Notes under the pieces: generated by a model
What the model was told of the DNA's origin: nothing
Databases searched by the model: none
The model's input: the letters and a program-made list of their open reading frames with translations, nothing else
Shown here: positions 37,046-46,655 of the stretch, in pieces
Layout: the number at the start of each line of letters is the position of its first letter
How positions within the stretch are numbered: the stretch's first letter is position 1
Position numbers and translations under genes: made by a program
NCBI GenBank assembly: GCA_937902985.1
Contig: CALFNG010000531.1
Span: 1-51,593 of the forward strand
Length of the DNA: 51,593 bases
Direction of reading: 5' to 3'
DNA from: an uncultured Myxococcales bacterium
GTDB lineage: Bacteria > Myxococcota_A > Polyangia > Polyangiales > Polyangiaceae

Positions 37046-38455
37046 ATGGCAAGCGAGGCCGTGAGGCAGCGGGACGAGAGCCGAGGTCGAATCCTCATCG
37101 CCGAAGACGACGCGAGCACCCGCGAGGGCCTGGCGACGCTCCTCCGGGGGGAGGGGTTCGAGATCGACCTCGCTGAAGACGGCGAACAAGCGCTCGCGCG
37201 GCTCCAGGAGACGGCTCCGGACGTCCTGGTGACCGACCTGCACATGCCGGGTCTCGACGGGTTGCAGCTGCTCGAGCGTTCGCGAGAGGTCCTCCCCGAC
37301 CTCGTCGTCGTTCTGGTCACCGCCTTCGCCGACGTCGACACGGCCGTCCAGGCCATGCAGAAGGGGGCGGAGCACTACCTCACCAAGCCCGTCCAGCTCG
37401 ACGAGCTCCTGGTCGTCATCGATCGCGCCCTCGAGCGACGGCGCCTGCAGCAAGAGGCCACCGAGCTTCGCGCGCGCCTCAAGGACCGGCTCAGCTTCGA
37501 CAACATCGTCGGGACGAGCCCCGCGATGCAAGCCGTCTTCGACGTCATCGAGCAGGTCGCGCCGACGAAGGCGAGCGTCCTCATCACCGGCGAGAGCGGA
37601 ACGGGAAAGGAGCTCGCGGCCCAGGCGATTCACCAGAACAGCCCGCGCGCGAAGGCCCCCTTCGTGAAGCTCCACTGCGCCGCGCTCGCGGAGACGATCC
37701 TCGAGAGTGAGCTCTTCGGGCATGAAAAGGGCGCGTTCACCGGTGCCGTCGGCCGCCGCGAGGGCCGCTTCAAGCAGGCCGACGGCGGGACGTTGTTTCT
37801 CGACGAGATCGGGGAGATCTCGCCGAGCATCCAGGTCAAGTTGCTCAGGTTCCTGCAGGAGCGCACGTTCGAGCGCGTCGGCGGCAACGAGACGGTGAAG
37901 GTCGACGTGCGGATCATCGCAGCGACGAACCGCAACCTCGAGGCCGAGGTGGCGTCGGGCAAATTCCGCGAGGACCTCTTCTACCGTCTGAACGTGGTCA
38001 ACATCGAGATGCCGCCGCTACGAGCCCGGCCGAGCGACCTCTTGCCCCTGGCGACGCATTTCGTGCAGCGGTTCGCCAAGGAGAACGGCAAGCACATCGA
38101 CGGGTTCGCCGAGGACGCGATCGAGCGCATCGGCGCCTATCGCTGGCCGGGCAACGTCCGCGAGCTCGAGAACATCATGGAGCGCGCGGTCGTGCTCTGC
38201 GACGGTCGCTTGCTCACGGCCAAGCACCTGCCCGCGGGCGTGGGCGCCGCCACGCGAGCGGGAGTGCGGATCCCGGGCTCGACGATGGACGAGATCGAGC
38301 GCCACGTCATACTCTCGACGCTCGAAGCGTGCGGGGGCCGCACCGGTCAAGCGGCGCAGATGCTCGATATCAGCGTTCGCAAAATTCAATACAAGCTGCA
38401 CGAATACGGGATCGTCTTCCAGCGGACGACGGTGAGCAAGCCGCCGGAGTCCTGA
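37046..38455 (+). CDS. NtrC-type sigma-54-dependent response regulator
   Basis: This 469-residue activator has a receiver domain (1-125; acidic Asp21-Asp22, acceptor Asp64 in VTDLHMPG, Lys114), an AAA+ domain (150-385; Walker A GESGTGKE at 182-189, GAFTGA at 229-234 for contact with sigma-54, Walker [23 protein letters not shown]) and a C-terminal Fis-type helix-turn-helix ([22 protein letters not shown]). It lacks a kinase next door. GGAGG five bases before the ATG at 37046 favours this start; an ATG at 36965 would add 27 residues. It is the likely activator of the sigma-54 promoters in this window. The next gene starts 18 bases downstream. Confidence 0.94.
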   Translation: MASEAVRQRDESRGRILIAEDDASTREGLATLLRGEGFEIDLAEDGEQALARLQETAPDVLVTDLHMPGLDGLQLLERSREVLPDLVVVLVTAFADVDTAVQAMQKGAEHYLTKPVQLDELLVVIDRALERRRLQQEATELRARLKDRLSFDNIVGTSPAMQAVFDVIEQVAPTKASVLITGESGTGKELAAQAIHQNSPRAKAPFVKLHCAALAETILESELFGHEKGAFTGAVGRREGRFKQADGGTLFLDEIGEISPSIQVKLLRFLQERTFERVGGNETVKVDVRIIAATNRNLEAEVASGKFREDLFYRLNVVNIEMPPLRARPSDLLPLATHFVQRFAKENGKHIDGFAEDAIERIGAYRWPGNVRELENIMERAVVLCDGRLLTAKHLPAGVGAATRAGVRIPGSTMDEIERHVILSTLEACGGRTGQAAQMLDISVRKIQYKLHEYGIVFQRTTVSKPPES

Positions 38456-38473
38456 ACTGGAGGAAAGACGCCG

Positions 38474-40057
<1,584 letters not shown>

Positions 40058-40079
40058 ACGGTCAGCGGGCAGAACCGAC

Positions 40080-40113
40080 GCGCAAGTCGTGCGCGGCCGC
40101 GCAAGTCTGTCGC
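40080..40113. promoter_or_regulatory. Upstream activator site pair before 40216
   Basis: The first site, GCGCA-AGTCG-TGCGC (40080-40094), is an inverted repeat with a five-base centre, centred 106 bases upstream of the predicted sigma-54 start. A second, less perfect copy beginning GCGCAAG lies 19 bases further (40099-40113), about two helical turns away, which would suit cooperative binding of two dimers. Confidence 0.55.
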
Positions 40114-40166
40114 AAGCCTGCCGTGCGATTGCCGCTTCGATGCGGCGATGAGCGCCCTGTGCGGTC

Positions 40167-40182
40167 CGGCACGAGATCTGCT
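40167..40182 (+). promoter_or_regulatory. Sigma-54 promoter of the 40216-40563 operon
   Basis: The sequence CGGCACGAGATCTGCT matches GGCACG-N4-(T/C)TGCT with exact spacing. The predicted start is near 40193. The 23-base leader contains AGGAGG five bases before the ATG, so promoter, leader and ribosome site agree. Confidence 0.7.
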
Positions 40183-40215
40183 GACGTCATGCGAGACAGC
40201 GACAGGAGGCTCGCC

Positions 40216-40479
40216 ATGACGCATCCCGCCCTCACCCAGGCCACTGAGGACGTCAAAACCGAACTGGAAAAGAGCGCCAAGGCGCTTTGCGAACTGCGCG
40301 ACGAAGTGCGATTGCAAGTGCATCTCGGGGGCCTCGAAGCGATGTACGAATGGCACCGGCTCGAGCGGCGCCTTCAGGCCACGCTCGAGCAAGCCACGAA
40401 GGACTTCTCCGACGCCACGCGGACGGCCGTCAGCGAGGTGACCGACGCCATTCGCCGCCTGCGCGAAACACTGGACTGA
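40216..40479 (+). CDS. Small helical protein of unknown function
   Basis: This 87-residue protein is predicted to be one long charged helical bundle or coiled coil: VKTELEKSAKALCELRDEVR in the first half and LERRLQATLEQATKDF plus AVSEVTDAIRRLRETLD in the second. No signal peptide or membrane helix. I do not recognise a family; small helical proteins of this sort accompany hypoxia and stress genes in several bacteria. AGGAGG gives a firm start. It is followed by the universal stress protein gene on the same strand and is probably the first gene of that operon. Confidence 0.7.
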   Translation: MTHPALTQATEDVKTELEKSAKALCELRDEVRLQVHLGGLEAMYEWHRLERRLQATLEQATKDFSDATRTAVSEVTDAIRRLRETLD

Positions 40480-40562
40480 TGCGCGACAAGCGCGAGCAGG
40501 GCGCGCTCGAGCTTCCCGCCGACACTCGGGCACGAAACAATGCATCTTTGATGGAGCACCTC

Positions 40563-41207
40563 ATGAACAACGCCAATGCCACGGACCGTCGTCCGTTCGT
40601 CATCGTCTTGGGTCTCGACCTCATCGACACCAAGTCGAGCGGATACGCCCTCGACCAGGCGGCGCGTGTCGCTTCGCGAATCGAGCCGAGCCAGGTGCAC
40701 GCCGTCTACGCTATGCCCAAGGACGCATCGGACGCGGTCGTGCGCGAGGCCGTCGGGCTCTCGCACATGTACGTCAACGAGAAGGTCGCGGCCCTCGGAA
40801 TCGCGGGTCCCGTCTTCAGCGTCCACGTTCGCCGCGGCCTCGCCCCCGGCGAGATCGTGCAGGTCGCCGCCGACCTGGCCGCCGACCTCATCATCGTCGG
40901 GACGCACAAGGCCCCGCATCTCAAGTCCCTCTTCGTGGGTTCGACTGCCGAGCGCGTGATGGCGAACGCAGTTTGCCCCGTCCTCGTTGCCGGCCCGCGA
41001 CCCCCGCCGGAAGCTCCCCACGTCATCGTGATCGAAGCGCCTTGCCCGGACTGCGTCCGGCGCCGCAACGAGACGGGCAATCGCGAGTTCTGGTGTGAGC
41101 AACACACGGCGACCCAGTTTCTGCGCCGTCACGTCTACTCGTACTCGAGCGACACGCCCTTCGCGTCGGCCGACATGTCGGTCGGCGCGGGCGGCGACGG
41201 AGCGTGA
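40563..41207 (+). CDS. Universal stress protein with C-terminal Cys-rich extension
   Basis: This 214-residue protein contains one UspA domain: FVIVLGLDLIDTKSSGYAL near the start and the nucleotide-binding signature GTHKAPHLKSLFVGSTAERV followed by CPVLVAGPR. After the domain an extension has CPDCVRRRNETGNREFWCEQH, a CxxC...C...H arrangement that could bind zinc or sense redox state. GGAG six bases before ATG 40563 sets the start; ATGs at 40551 and 40479 are also in frame. Usp proteins of dormancy regulons bind ATP and slow growth. A decayed CBS gene follows. Confidence 0.88.
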   Translation: MNNANATDRRPFVIVLGLDLIDTKSSGYALDQAARVASRIEPSQVHAVYAMPKDASDAVVREAVGLSHMYVNEKVAALGIAGPVFSVHVRRGLAPGEIVQVAADLAADLIIVGTHKAPHLKSLFVGSTAERVMANAVCPVLVAGPRPPPEAPHVIVIEAPCPDCVRRRNETGNREFWCEQHTATQFLRRHVYSYSSDTPFASADMSVGAGGDGA

Positions 41208-41256
41208 ACGCCGCCCGGGCGGTGAGGTCCCCGCTCCTTCTGGCGGCCTTGGCCGC

Positions 41257-41453
41257 GCGCTCCTGGTCGACGACGACGGCTTCCTGGTCACGATGGTCAG
41301 CGATCGCAGCGCTTGCCTCTGCGCGTATACGCAGGGCAAGCCCCTCGCGGACATCGCCGTGACCTCTGTGGCCCCGAGGTCGTTTCGGGTGGCGAGAGCC
41401 TCCAGATGATGAATCAAGGCCACGGCTGTTCGATCATGGAGGCGACGAACTGA
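41257..41453 (+). pseudogene. Frameshifted CBS-domain gene remnant
   Basis: Codons from 41257 encode ALLVDDDGFLVTMVSDRSAC and LCAYTQGKPLADIAVTSVA, clearly related to the CBS protein at 13492 (GIVTDRDVCMGAYTQGRRL). At about 41372 the similarity moves to another frame (PEVVSGGESLQMMNQGHGC) and ends at a TGA at 41451. The N-terminal CBS strand and the second CBS core are missing. A one-base shift and deletions have inactivated it. Confidence 0.7.
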
Positions 41454-41493
41454 CGGCGGAGCGGACGTTCGAGGCCGCTTGCCATCGAACCGG

Positions 41494-42222
41494 TCAGCCG
41501 GCCTCGAACAGCTTTCCGATACCCCACGCGATGAACGCGCTGACCAGGCCTATCGTCATCAGCTCCAGCGCAGATCGCAGGACCGGGCTCGTGGTCTGTC
41601 TCGCCTTGTAGGCACCCACGGCGAACAGCGACGTTGCCGCGATCCCCACCGAGGCCGGAGCCGCGACGGCCACTGTCGCGAAGAGGAACGGCGCAACCGG
41701 AACGAGCGAGCCGACGAGCGCGGCGACACCGACGACAAGCGCGGAACGCAGCGCACGCCGCCGGCTGACCGGAGCGAGGTGGTGCTCCTCGCTCATCATC
41801 ACGGCGACCCAGACGTCGGGATCCGCCGTGATCGTCGCCACGATGCGATCGAGCATCGCCCCCGTGAAGCCCTTGCTTTCGTAGATCGCGCGGACCTCGG
41901 CGCGCTCGAGGGCGGGGACCTGGCGAACGTGCCGGTACTCCCGGTCTCGCTCGCTCCGGAACACGTCCGCCGCCGCCAGAGCGGACGTGTAGGCGACGGC
42001 CGCCATCGAGAGCGCCTCGGCAGACGCCGTCGCGAGGCCCGCGGCGACGACGATGCGCGATCCGCCGCCCGCGGCCGCAACCCCGAGCAAGACCCCGAGC
42101 ACGTTCACAATCCCGTCTTGCCCGCCGAGGATGATGTCCGACAGCGACGCATTTTGGAGGTGCGGGTCGACCTGGCTGTGAAACGTTCGCTGTGACTCCG
42201 AAACGAATTCGCCCGGTTCCAT
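41494..42222 (-). CDS. VIT1/CCC1 family iron/manganese transporter
   Basis: This 242-residue membrane protein has a polar N-terminus, then SDIILGGQDGIVNVLGVLLGVAAA, the family signature of the first helix pair, a charged central metal-binding-like domain (RDREYRHVRQVPALERAEVRAIYESKGF) and three C-terminal helices. Members move Fe2+ or Mn2+ out of the cytoplasm. The start at 42222 has GGAGG and AAAAGGA upstream. It is monocistronic, with a sigma-54-like element and an inverted repeat in front of it. Iron handling fits the low-oxygen theme of its neighbours. Confidence 0.9.
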   Translation of the reverse strand: MEPGEFVSESQRTFHSQVDPHLQNASLSDIILGGQDGIVNVLGVLLGVAAAGGGSRIVVAAGLATASAEALSMAAVAYTSALAAADVFRSERDREYRHVRQVPALERAEVRAIYESKGFTGAMLDRIVATITADPDVWVAVMMSEEHHLAPVSRRRALRSALVVGVAALVGSLVPVAPFLFATVAVAAPASVGIAATSLFAVGAYKARQTTSPVLRSALELMTIGLVSAFIAWGIGKLFEAG

Positions 42223-42248
42223 CGTCCTTTTCCTCCGCGTTGGTTCCG

Positions 42249-42265
42249 TTGCACGTCCCGTGCGC
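42249..42265 (-). promoter_or_regulatory. Sigma-54-like promoter of the VIT1 gene
   Basis: The minus strand reads GCGCACGGGACGTGCAA. It matches GCACG-N4-(T)TGCAA well, but the first invariant G of the -24 pair is C, so it is imperfect. The predicted start (near 42239) gives a 17-base leader that includes the GGAGG ribosome site. Confidence 0.4.
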
Positions 42266-42337
42266 TCGGACGCCGGTGACGAGCGTCCGGCTGTCACGGT
42301 GCCCGCGCTCCGGCGTTCCACCCGCAAATACGCCGAC

Positions 42338-42352
42338 ACGCAGCTTATGCCG
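42338..42352. promoter_or_regulatory. Inverted repeat upstream of VIT1 (one mismatch)
   Basis: The sequence ACGCA-GCTTA-TGCCG matches CGCA-N5-TGCG except for one base in the right arm. Its centre is 106 bases upstream of the predicted VIT1 start, the same distance as the site before 40216. Confidence 0.4.
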
Positions 42353-42515
42353 CGGGCCCTACGAAGTTGCGTCGTAGACGTAAGAATCCATCCGGCGGCG
42401 AAGATGCCTCGCCCTGCCTGATTGCACCTCGGTCGAGGCACGATCCGCCCGGCCGCTCCGCGGCCGGCGTCCGAGGGAGAACGGGCCCAGGCTAGGGAGT
42501 TCGCGCAGGGAGTTC

Positions 42516-43220
42516 ATGCAAGGTGCGTCGACTGCCGAGAGACCGAAGACCCCCCAGGCGGTCTTTGATCGCGTCGCGCCCTACTACGACGCCCTCAATT
42601 CCGTGTTGAGCTTCGGAATGGACCGGCGATGGCGCCGCGAGACTGTCGCCGCGCTGGGCCTCGTTCCCGGAGCCCGCGTCCTCGACGTCGCCACGGGCAC
42701 GGGGGCGCTCGCCGTCGAGATCGCGCGCGCGACGTCCGGGGCGGTGCCGGTGACGGCCTGCGATACGAACGAGCGAATGCTCTCGGTCGCGCGGGCCCGC
42801 ACGGACCCGGCCATGCGGTCGGTGAGCCTCGTCCGTTGCGACGCCGCGAGCCTCCCTTTCGACGACGACAGCTTCGACGCCGCGACGCTCGCCTTCGCCA
42901 TCGACGACATGCCCGATCGGGCCGCTTGCATCGGCGAGATCCGCAGGGTGCTCCGGGCGGGCGGTCGTCTCGCCTTGCTCGAGCTGAGTCAGCCCGACCA
43001 CGGCGTGCTGCGGACCGGGTACCGGGCCTACCTTCGCGTGTTCCGCGCGATCGGGCGGCTGGGATACGAGCACCTCGAACAGGAGATCTTGAAGTATCGC
43101 GGCGCGGCAGCCATCGAAGCCCTCCTCGCCGAAGGAGGCTTCGTCGCCTACCAGACGCGCAGCCTGTCCGGCGGGATCGCGCGTCTCCACACGGCCGACA
43201 AGGGTCGCGGGCCGTCGTGA
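42516..43220 (+). CDS. UbiE/COQ5-like SAM methyltransferase
   Basis: This 234-residue class I methyltransferase has VAPYYDALNSVLSFGMDRRWR at residues of about 20-40, the typical UbiE/MenG opening, then motif I VLDVATGTGALAVEIA, the SAM acidic residue in TACDTNERML, and DDSFDAATLAFAIDDMPD. The C-terminal substrate part has LEQEILKYRG. UbiE-type enzymes C-methylate quinone rings. It is the first gene of a tight four-gene cluster; its stop overlaps the GTG of the Coq4-like gene (GTGA). Because a Coq4-like and a UbiA-like gene follow, a quinone or other prenylated aromatic product is likely. Confidence 0.85.
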   Translation: MQGASTAERPKTPQAVFDRVAPYYDALNSVLSFGMDRRWRRETVAALGLVPGARVLDVATGTGALAVEIARATSGAVPVTACDTNERMLSVARARTDPAMRSVSLVRCDAASLPFDDDSFDAATLAFAIDDMPDRAACIGEIRRVLRAGGRLALLELSQPDHGVLRTGYRAYLRVFRAIGRLGYEHLEQEILKYRGAAAIEALLAEGGFVAYQTRSLSGGIARLHTADKGRGPS

Positions 43221-43912
43221 GCTCGCGCCGGCTCCGCCTCTACGCGAAGGGCTTCTATCACTTCGTCCGCCACCCGACGTCGCGCGAGACCTTCACCGCG
43301 CTGTCGGAGGCGCTCGTCGACTTTCGCGCGAATCGCGACTCCGTCGATCACATGATGCGCGACCCCGCGGTCGTCGCCCTCTGCCGCGAGCGGTACGTGG
43401 GCCGCCCTTACACGGTCGAAGACCTGCTGGGATATCCGCGCGGCTCGCTGGGATACGAGCTCGGCGTCGCGATGAAGAAGCAGGGCTACGACCCCCACTT
43501 CTACCGAGACTTTTACGGGAGCGACACCCCGTCGTTCGCGAGCGACGAAGAGTACCTTCGCTTTCGCGTCCGCCAGACGCACGACATCGCGCACGTGCTC
43601 ACGGGTTTCGACATGGCCGAGTTTCCCGGGGAGCTTGGCATGCAAGCCTTCAGCGCCGCCCAGACGCGGCGCCCCTTCAGCGTCGCGCTGGTCGGTCTGG
43701 GCATGCTCCGGATCGTGCTCCAGCCCGACGAGTTGCCGCGGACCCTCCACCAGGTCGCCAAGGGGTTCGCCATGGGGTTTGCGGCCAGGTCGTTGCTCGG
43801 CGAGCGGTTCGAAGACGACTGGGCCAGGCCCGTGGAGCGCTGGCGGCAGGAGCTGAAGCTCGTGGCGGAGCCGTCGATCGAGCTTCGCCCAGACGTCCAG
43901 GTGCGACCGTGA
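43217..43912 (+). CDS. Coq4-like protein
   Basis: This 231-residue protein resembles the Coq4 family of ubiquinone biosynthesis, whose members oxidatively decarboxylate the quinone head group in eukaryotes. The metal-binding HDxxH motif is in QTHDIAHVLTGFDMAEFPGE, with the downstream Glu eleven residues later, as in the family. Earlier segments include YVGRPYTVEDLLGYPRGSLG. The start GTG at 43217 overlaps the previous stop, and the stop overlaps the next GTG. Myxobacteria are expected to use menaquinone, so a Coq4 protein here is unexpected. Confidence 0.8.
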   Translation: MSSRRLRLYAKGFYHFVRHPTSRETFTALSEALVDFRANRDSVDHMMRDPAVVALCRERYVGRPYTVEDLLGYPRGSLGYELGVAMKKQGYDPHFYRDFYGSDTPSFASDEEYLRFRVRQTHDIAHVLTGFDMAEFPGELGMQAFSAAQTRRPFSVALVGLGMLRIVLQPDELPRTLHQVAKGFAMGFAARSLLGERFEDDWARPVERWRQELKLVAEPSIELRPDVQVRP

Positions 43913-45108
43913 CGCCCGGCACGGGCCCGCTCGCGGCCGCGCGCGACGACGCCGGCAGCGACGTCTCTACGGCCCTGGTCCAGGCCCCGGATCTCATGAC
44001 ATTCGTCCGGCGAGGCGGACGGCTCCCGGCAACCCGCGGCGATCGGATACGGACGCTGATCATGCTGGGCCGGCCGCGGACGTGCGTGCCGGGGCTCCTC
44101 GCGTTTGCCCTGGGCTTCAGCTACACGGGCGCGGCGCCTTCGGCGCGGATGGCGCTCGGGGCGTGTCTTGCGCTGTCGATCGGCTTCTCGGCGAATCTTC
44201 ATAACGTCGCGACCGATCTTCACGAGGACAGCCGCAACTTGCCCGGCCGCGTCACGCTCCTGGGCAAGGTCGGTTCGCGGTGGCTCGTCGTCGCCTGCCG
44301 GGCGCTAGGCGTCGCCATGATGGCGGGCGCTGTCGCGCTTGGCGCATATTTCACCCTGTTCATGGGGCTCGCCGTCGTCGGGCTGCATCAGTACTCGTCG
44401 CCGCCCGTGCGCAGCAAGGGGCGGCCGATCCTGGGGCTGTGGGTCTTCGCGCAGGCCGTCGTGTTCCCGTTCCTCTTCGGGTGGACCACAGCGCCGGGCC
44501 GGATGCTCGAGACGCTCCTCGCCGCGATGACCGCGCCTCTTCGCAGCGTGCCGCCTCCGCCCGCGGAGGTGGCGTGGCCGAGCTGGCGATACCTGGCGAT
44601 GTGGTTTTTCCTGACGCTGTGGTTCATGGCAAAGGGCACGTTCAAGAACGTCCCGGACTACGACGGCGATCTCGCGGCCGGGGTCCGGACGTCAGCCACC
44701 GAATGCCGCGACCGTCGCTCGGCGGCGCGACTCGCGGCGGGTCTCACGGTCGCGGCCTATCTGTCCCTCGTCCCGCTCGTGGTCTTCGGCCTCGAGCGGC
44801 CTCGTATTCTCTTCGCGCTGGTGTGGCTGGTCCCGGTGATCGCCAACTGCGTTCGCCTCGTGCGCGCCGGCGACGGCGCGTCGAGCAACGCCGTCCTCAC
44901 GACGGACATGCGGATCTCGAGCGGCTTCATCGCGACGCTCCTCCTCCTCGAGGCCCCGCGCCCGGAGAACCTCGCGTTCGTCGTCATCGGCGCGGCGATC
45001 CTCTTCGGGAGCGATCTCCTGGAGCTCGACTCGCGTCGAGAGGCCGACGTCTGCCGCGGGATCATCCCCGAGTCGGGGGTCCAGCTCCGCGGTTCTCGTG
45101 GTAAGTGA
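43909..45108 (+). CDS. UbiA-family prenyltransferase-like protein
   Basis: This 399-residue integral membrane protein has eight or nine helices. The first Asp-rich motif reads NLHNVATDLHEDSRNLPGR (NxxxDxxxD pattern) and the second reads PDYDGD, both as needed to bind a prenyl diphosphate through magnesium. HQYSSPPVRSKGRPILG after the first motif is also typical. The N-terminal 50 residues are polar. The start is GTG at 43909, overlapping the Coq4-like stop. It would attach an isoprenoid chain to an aromatic or other acceptor; the acceptor is unknown. Confidence 0.85.
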   Translation: MTPGTGPLAAARDDAGSDVSTALVQAPDLMTFVRRGGRLPATRGDRIRTLIMLGRPRTCVPGLLAFALGFSYTGAAPSARMALGACLALSIGFSANLHNVATDLHEDSRNLPGRVTLLGKVGSRWLVVACRALGVAMMAGAVALGAYFTLFMGLAVVGLHQYSSPPVRSKGRPILGLWVFAQAVVFPFLFGWTTAPGRMLETLLAAMTAPLRSVPPPPAEVAWPSWRYLAMWFFLTLWFMAKGTFKNVPDYDGDLAAGVRTSATECRDRRSAARLAAGLTVAAYLSLVPLVVFGLERPRILFALVWLVPVIANCVRLVRAGDGASSNAVLTTDMRISSGFIATLLLLEAPRPENLAFVVIGAAILFGSDLLELDSRREADVCRGIIPESGVQLRGSRGK

Positions 45109-45114
45109 AACGCG

Positions 45115-45669
45115 ATGGAGCTTCGCGCCGACGCCCGCATCCCCTTTCCGCCCGCGCTCGTCTTCGCCGCGTGCCGCGACGAGATGCCGAAGCTCCTGCC
45201 CTACCTCCCGAGCATCCGGAGCATCGAGGTCACGGCGCGCACCGAGCGGGGGACGATCGTCGAGAACGTCGTCGACTGGTGCAGCGGGGGTGATCTGCCG
45301 GTGTTCTTGCGGGCGGTCATCGGGCCGTCGCTCATGTCCTGGACGGACTACGCGACGTGGTACGGAGACCAGCTCGCCTGCGACTGGCGCACCGAGGCGC
45401 ACGCGTTCACGGCCGCCGTGAGGTGCGTCGCGCGCGATCGTTTCCTCGAAGACGGGCCAGGCAAGACGCTGCTCGAGATCCGGGGCGTCCTCGAGGTCGA
45501 TGCGCGCAAGATCGTCGCCGTGCCGGGGTTCCTCGCCGGCACCGTCGGCCGGTCGATGGAGAGCTACCTCGTCGGAAAGATCCAGTCGGACCTCGTGAAG
45601 ACGGCCGAGGGGCTGGCGCACTACCTGGGCGAGAAGCGGTCGTCCGCGGGCGTCGCCCCGGCGCCCTGA
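45115..45669 (+). CDS. SRPBCC (START-like) lipid-binding protein
   Basis: This 184-residue protein has the helix-grip pattern: LRADARIPFPPALVFAACRDEMPKLLPYLPSIRSIEV at the start, several strands, and a long last helix (SYLVGKIQSDLVKTAEGLAHYL). It resembles Coq10-like or polyketide-cyclase-like proteins that carry hydrophobic ligands. It begins six bases after the UbiA-like gene, so it is the fourth gene of the cluster and may bind the prenylated product. Confidence 0.8.
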   Translation: MELRADARIPFPPALVFAACRDEMPKLLPYLPSIRSIEVTARTERGTIVENVVDWCSGGDLPVFLRAVIGPSLMSWTDYATWYGDQLACDWRTEAHAFTAAVRCVARDRFLEDGPGKTLLEIRGVLEVDARKIVAVPGFLAGTVGRSMESYLVGKIQSDLVKTAEGLAHYLGEKRSSAGVAPAP

Positions 45670-45679
45670 CGACGGCGCG

Positions 45680-46585
45680 TCACGGCGCGGGGAAGAGCGT
45701 CGCCGCCTGCGTCATCAGCGCCTGGCACGTGAGCGGCGCGGAGAGCCGCACCAGGCGAACCGTGTTGTCTGCCGTGTTCGTGTCGTCGGCGGACGTGATG
45801 GGCGCCCCGGCGAGCCCGTTGCTGATGATTTTCTGCTCCGTGGCGTCGACCGTTGTCCCCACGAGAGCGCCGTTCGACGCGACGCTCCCGGAGAGCGTGT
45901 CGCGTTCGGTCTGCACGAACGCCACCGGCGTCGTCGTCCCTTGCCAGAGGACGTTCATCGTGACGCCGGGCTGCCCGTCGCCGTCTTGATCGATCACGCG
46001 GGGATCGCTGGCGCTCGTCGGGATGAGATCGTCGGGCGAGGTCCACTTCCAGCCGATGGGGCCGTGCAGCTCGCTCGTGCTCCACGTCTGCGACGCGCCG
46101 GCGCCGGCCGCCGAGAAGGCGACGGGATCGAGGTGTGTGGACGTCATGACGACGTCGGGGATCTGGAGGGTCGAGGCCGCGAGGACGCCCGTTCCCGTCC
46201 CCGTCGAGTCCACGTGGCAAGCGGTCGCCGAGAGCGCCACCGCGCCGTTCGCGTCGTCGGCAATGGTCATCGTTGCGTAAATTGCCACGAGGACTGGCAT
46301 GGATCCGAGCGACCCGACGGAGAGGACCCTGCGGAATCGTATGAGCCCGGCGTACGCGCCGACGAAGGCCTCCTCCACGGCGTGCGATCCGGGCATCGCC
46401 GGGGCGCTGGCCTCGCCAGTCTCTTTCGCCGCGTCGCGCGCGAGGACCGGGGCCGCATCACTGCCCGCGTCGCCGCCGGTCGAGGCAGGGGGAGGGGGAG
46501 GGGCCCCTGCGTCCACGGTCGCCTTCGGCGTCGCCGAGCATCCGGCGGACAGCGCGACCAGGAGGGCCAGACCGCGGCTCTTCAT
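45680..46585 (-). CDS. Hypothetical lipoprotein
   Basis: This 301-residue protein has a clear lipoprotein signal: MKSRG, a hydrophobic run, and ALSAGC with the lipid-bearing Cys. A 50-residue Pro/Ala/Asp-rich linker follows (ATVDAGAPPPPPASTGGDAG). The rest is beta-rich with a calcium-binding-like turn DQDGDGQPGV near residue 205. No enzyme motif is visible. The ATG at 46585 is preferred to one ten codons upstream that breaks the signal peptide. The gene is convergent with the SRPBCC gene and is probably monocistronic. Confidence 0.65.
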   Translation of the reverse strand: MKSRGLALLVALSAGCSATPKATVDAGAPPPPPASTGGDAGSDAAPVLARDAAKETGEASAPAMPGSHAVEEAFVGAYAGLIRFRRVLSVGSLGSMPVLVAIYATMTIADDANGAVALSATACHVDSTGTGTGVLAASTLQIPDVVMTSTHLDPVAFSAAGAGASQTWSTSELHGPIGWKWTSPDDLIPTSASDPRVIDQDGDGQPGVTMNVLWQGTTTPVAFVQTERDTLSGSVASNGALVGTTVDATEQKIISNGLAGAPITSADDTNTADNTVRLVRLSAPLTCQALMTQAATLFPAP

Positions 46586-46655
46586 GGAGCCGGCGAAGCC
46601 GGAATAAGTCCACACGCGTCTCGACTCTTAGCACTCTGCGCCCGCGACGCCAGGA

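Noticed and set aside
40527-40546. Sigma-54-like element before the universal stress protein gene (GGGCACGAAACAATGC)
   Set aside because: The spacing is GG-N11-GC, one base too long, and the gene is already served by the operon promoter before 40216.
40479-40562. Upstream ATG starts for the universal stress protein
   Set aside because: The ATG at 40479 overlaps the previous stop (ATGA-like context), but the added residues are polar and unlike Usp N-termini, and a good ribosome site favours 40563.
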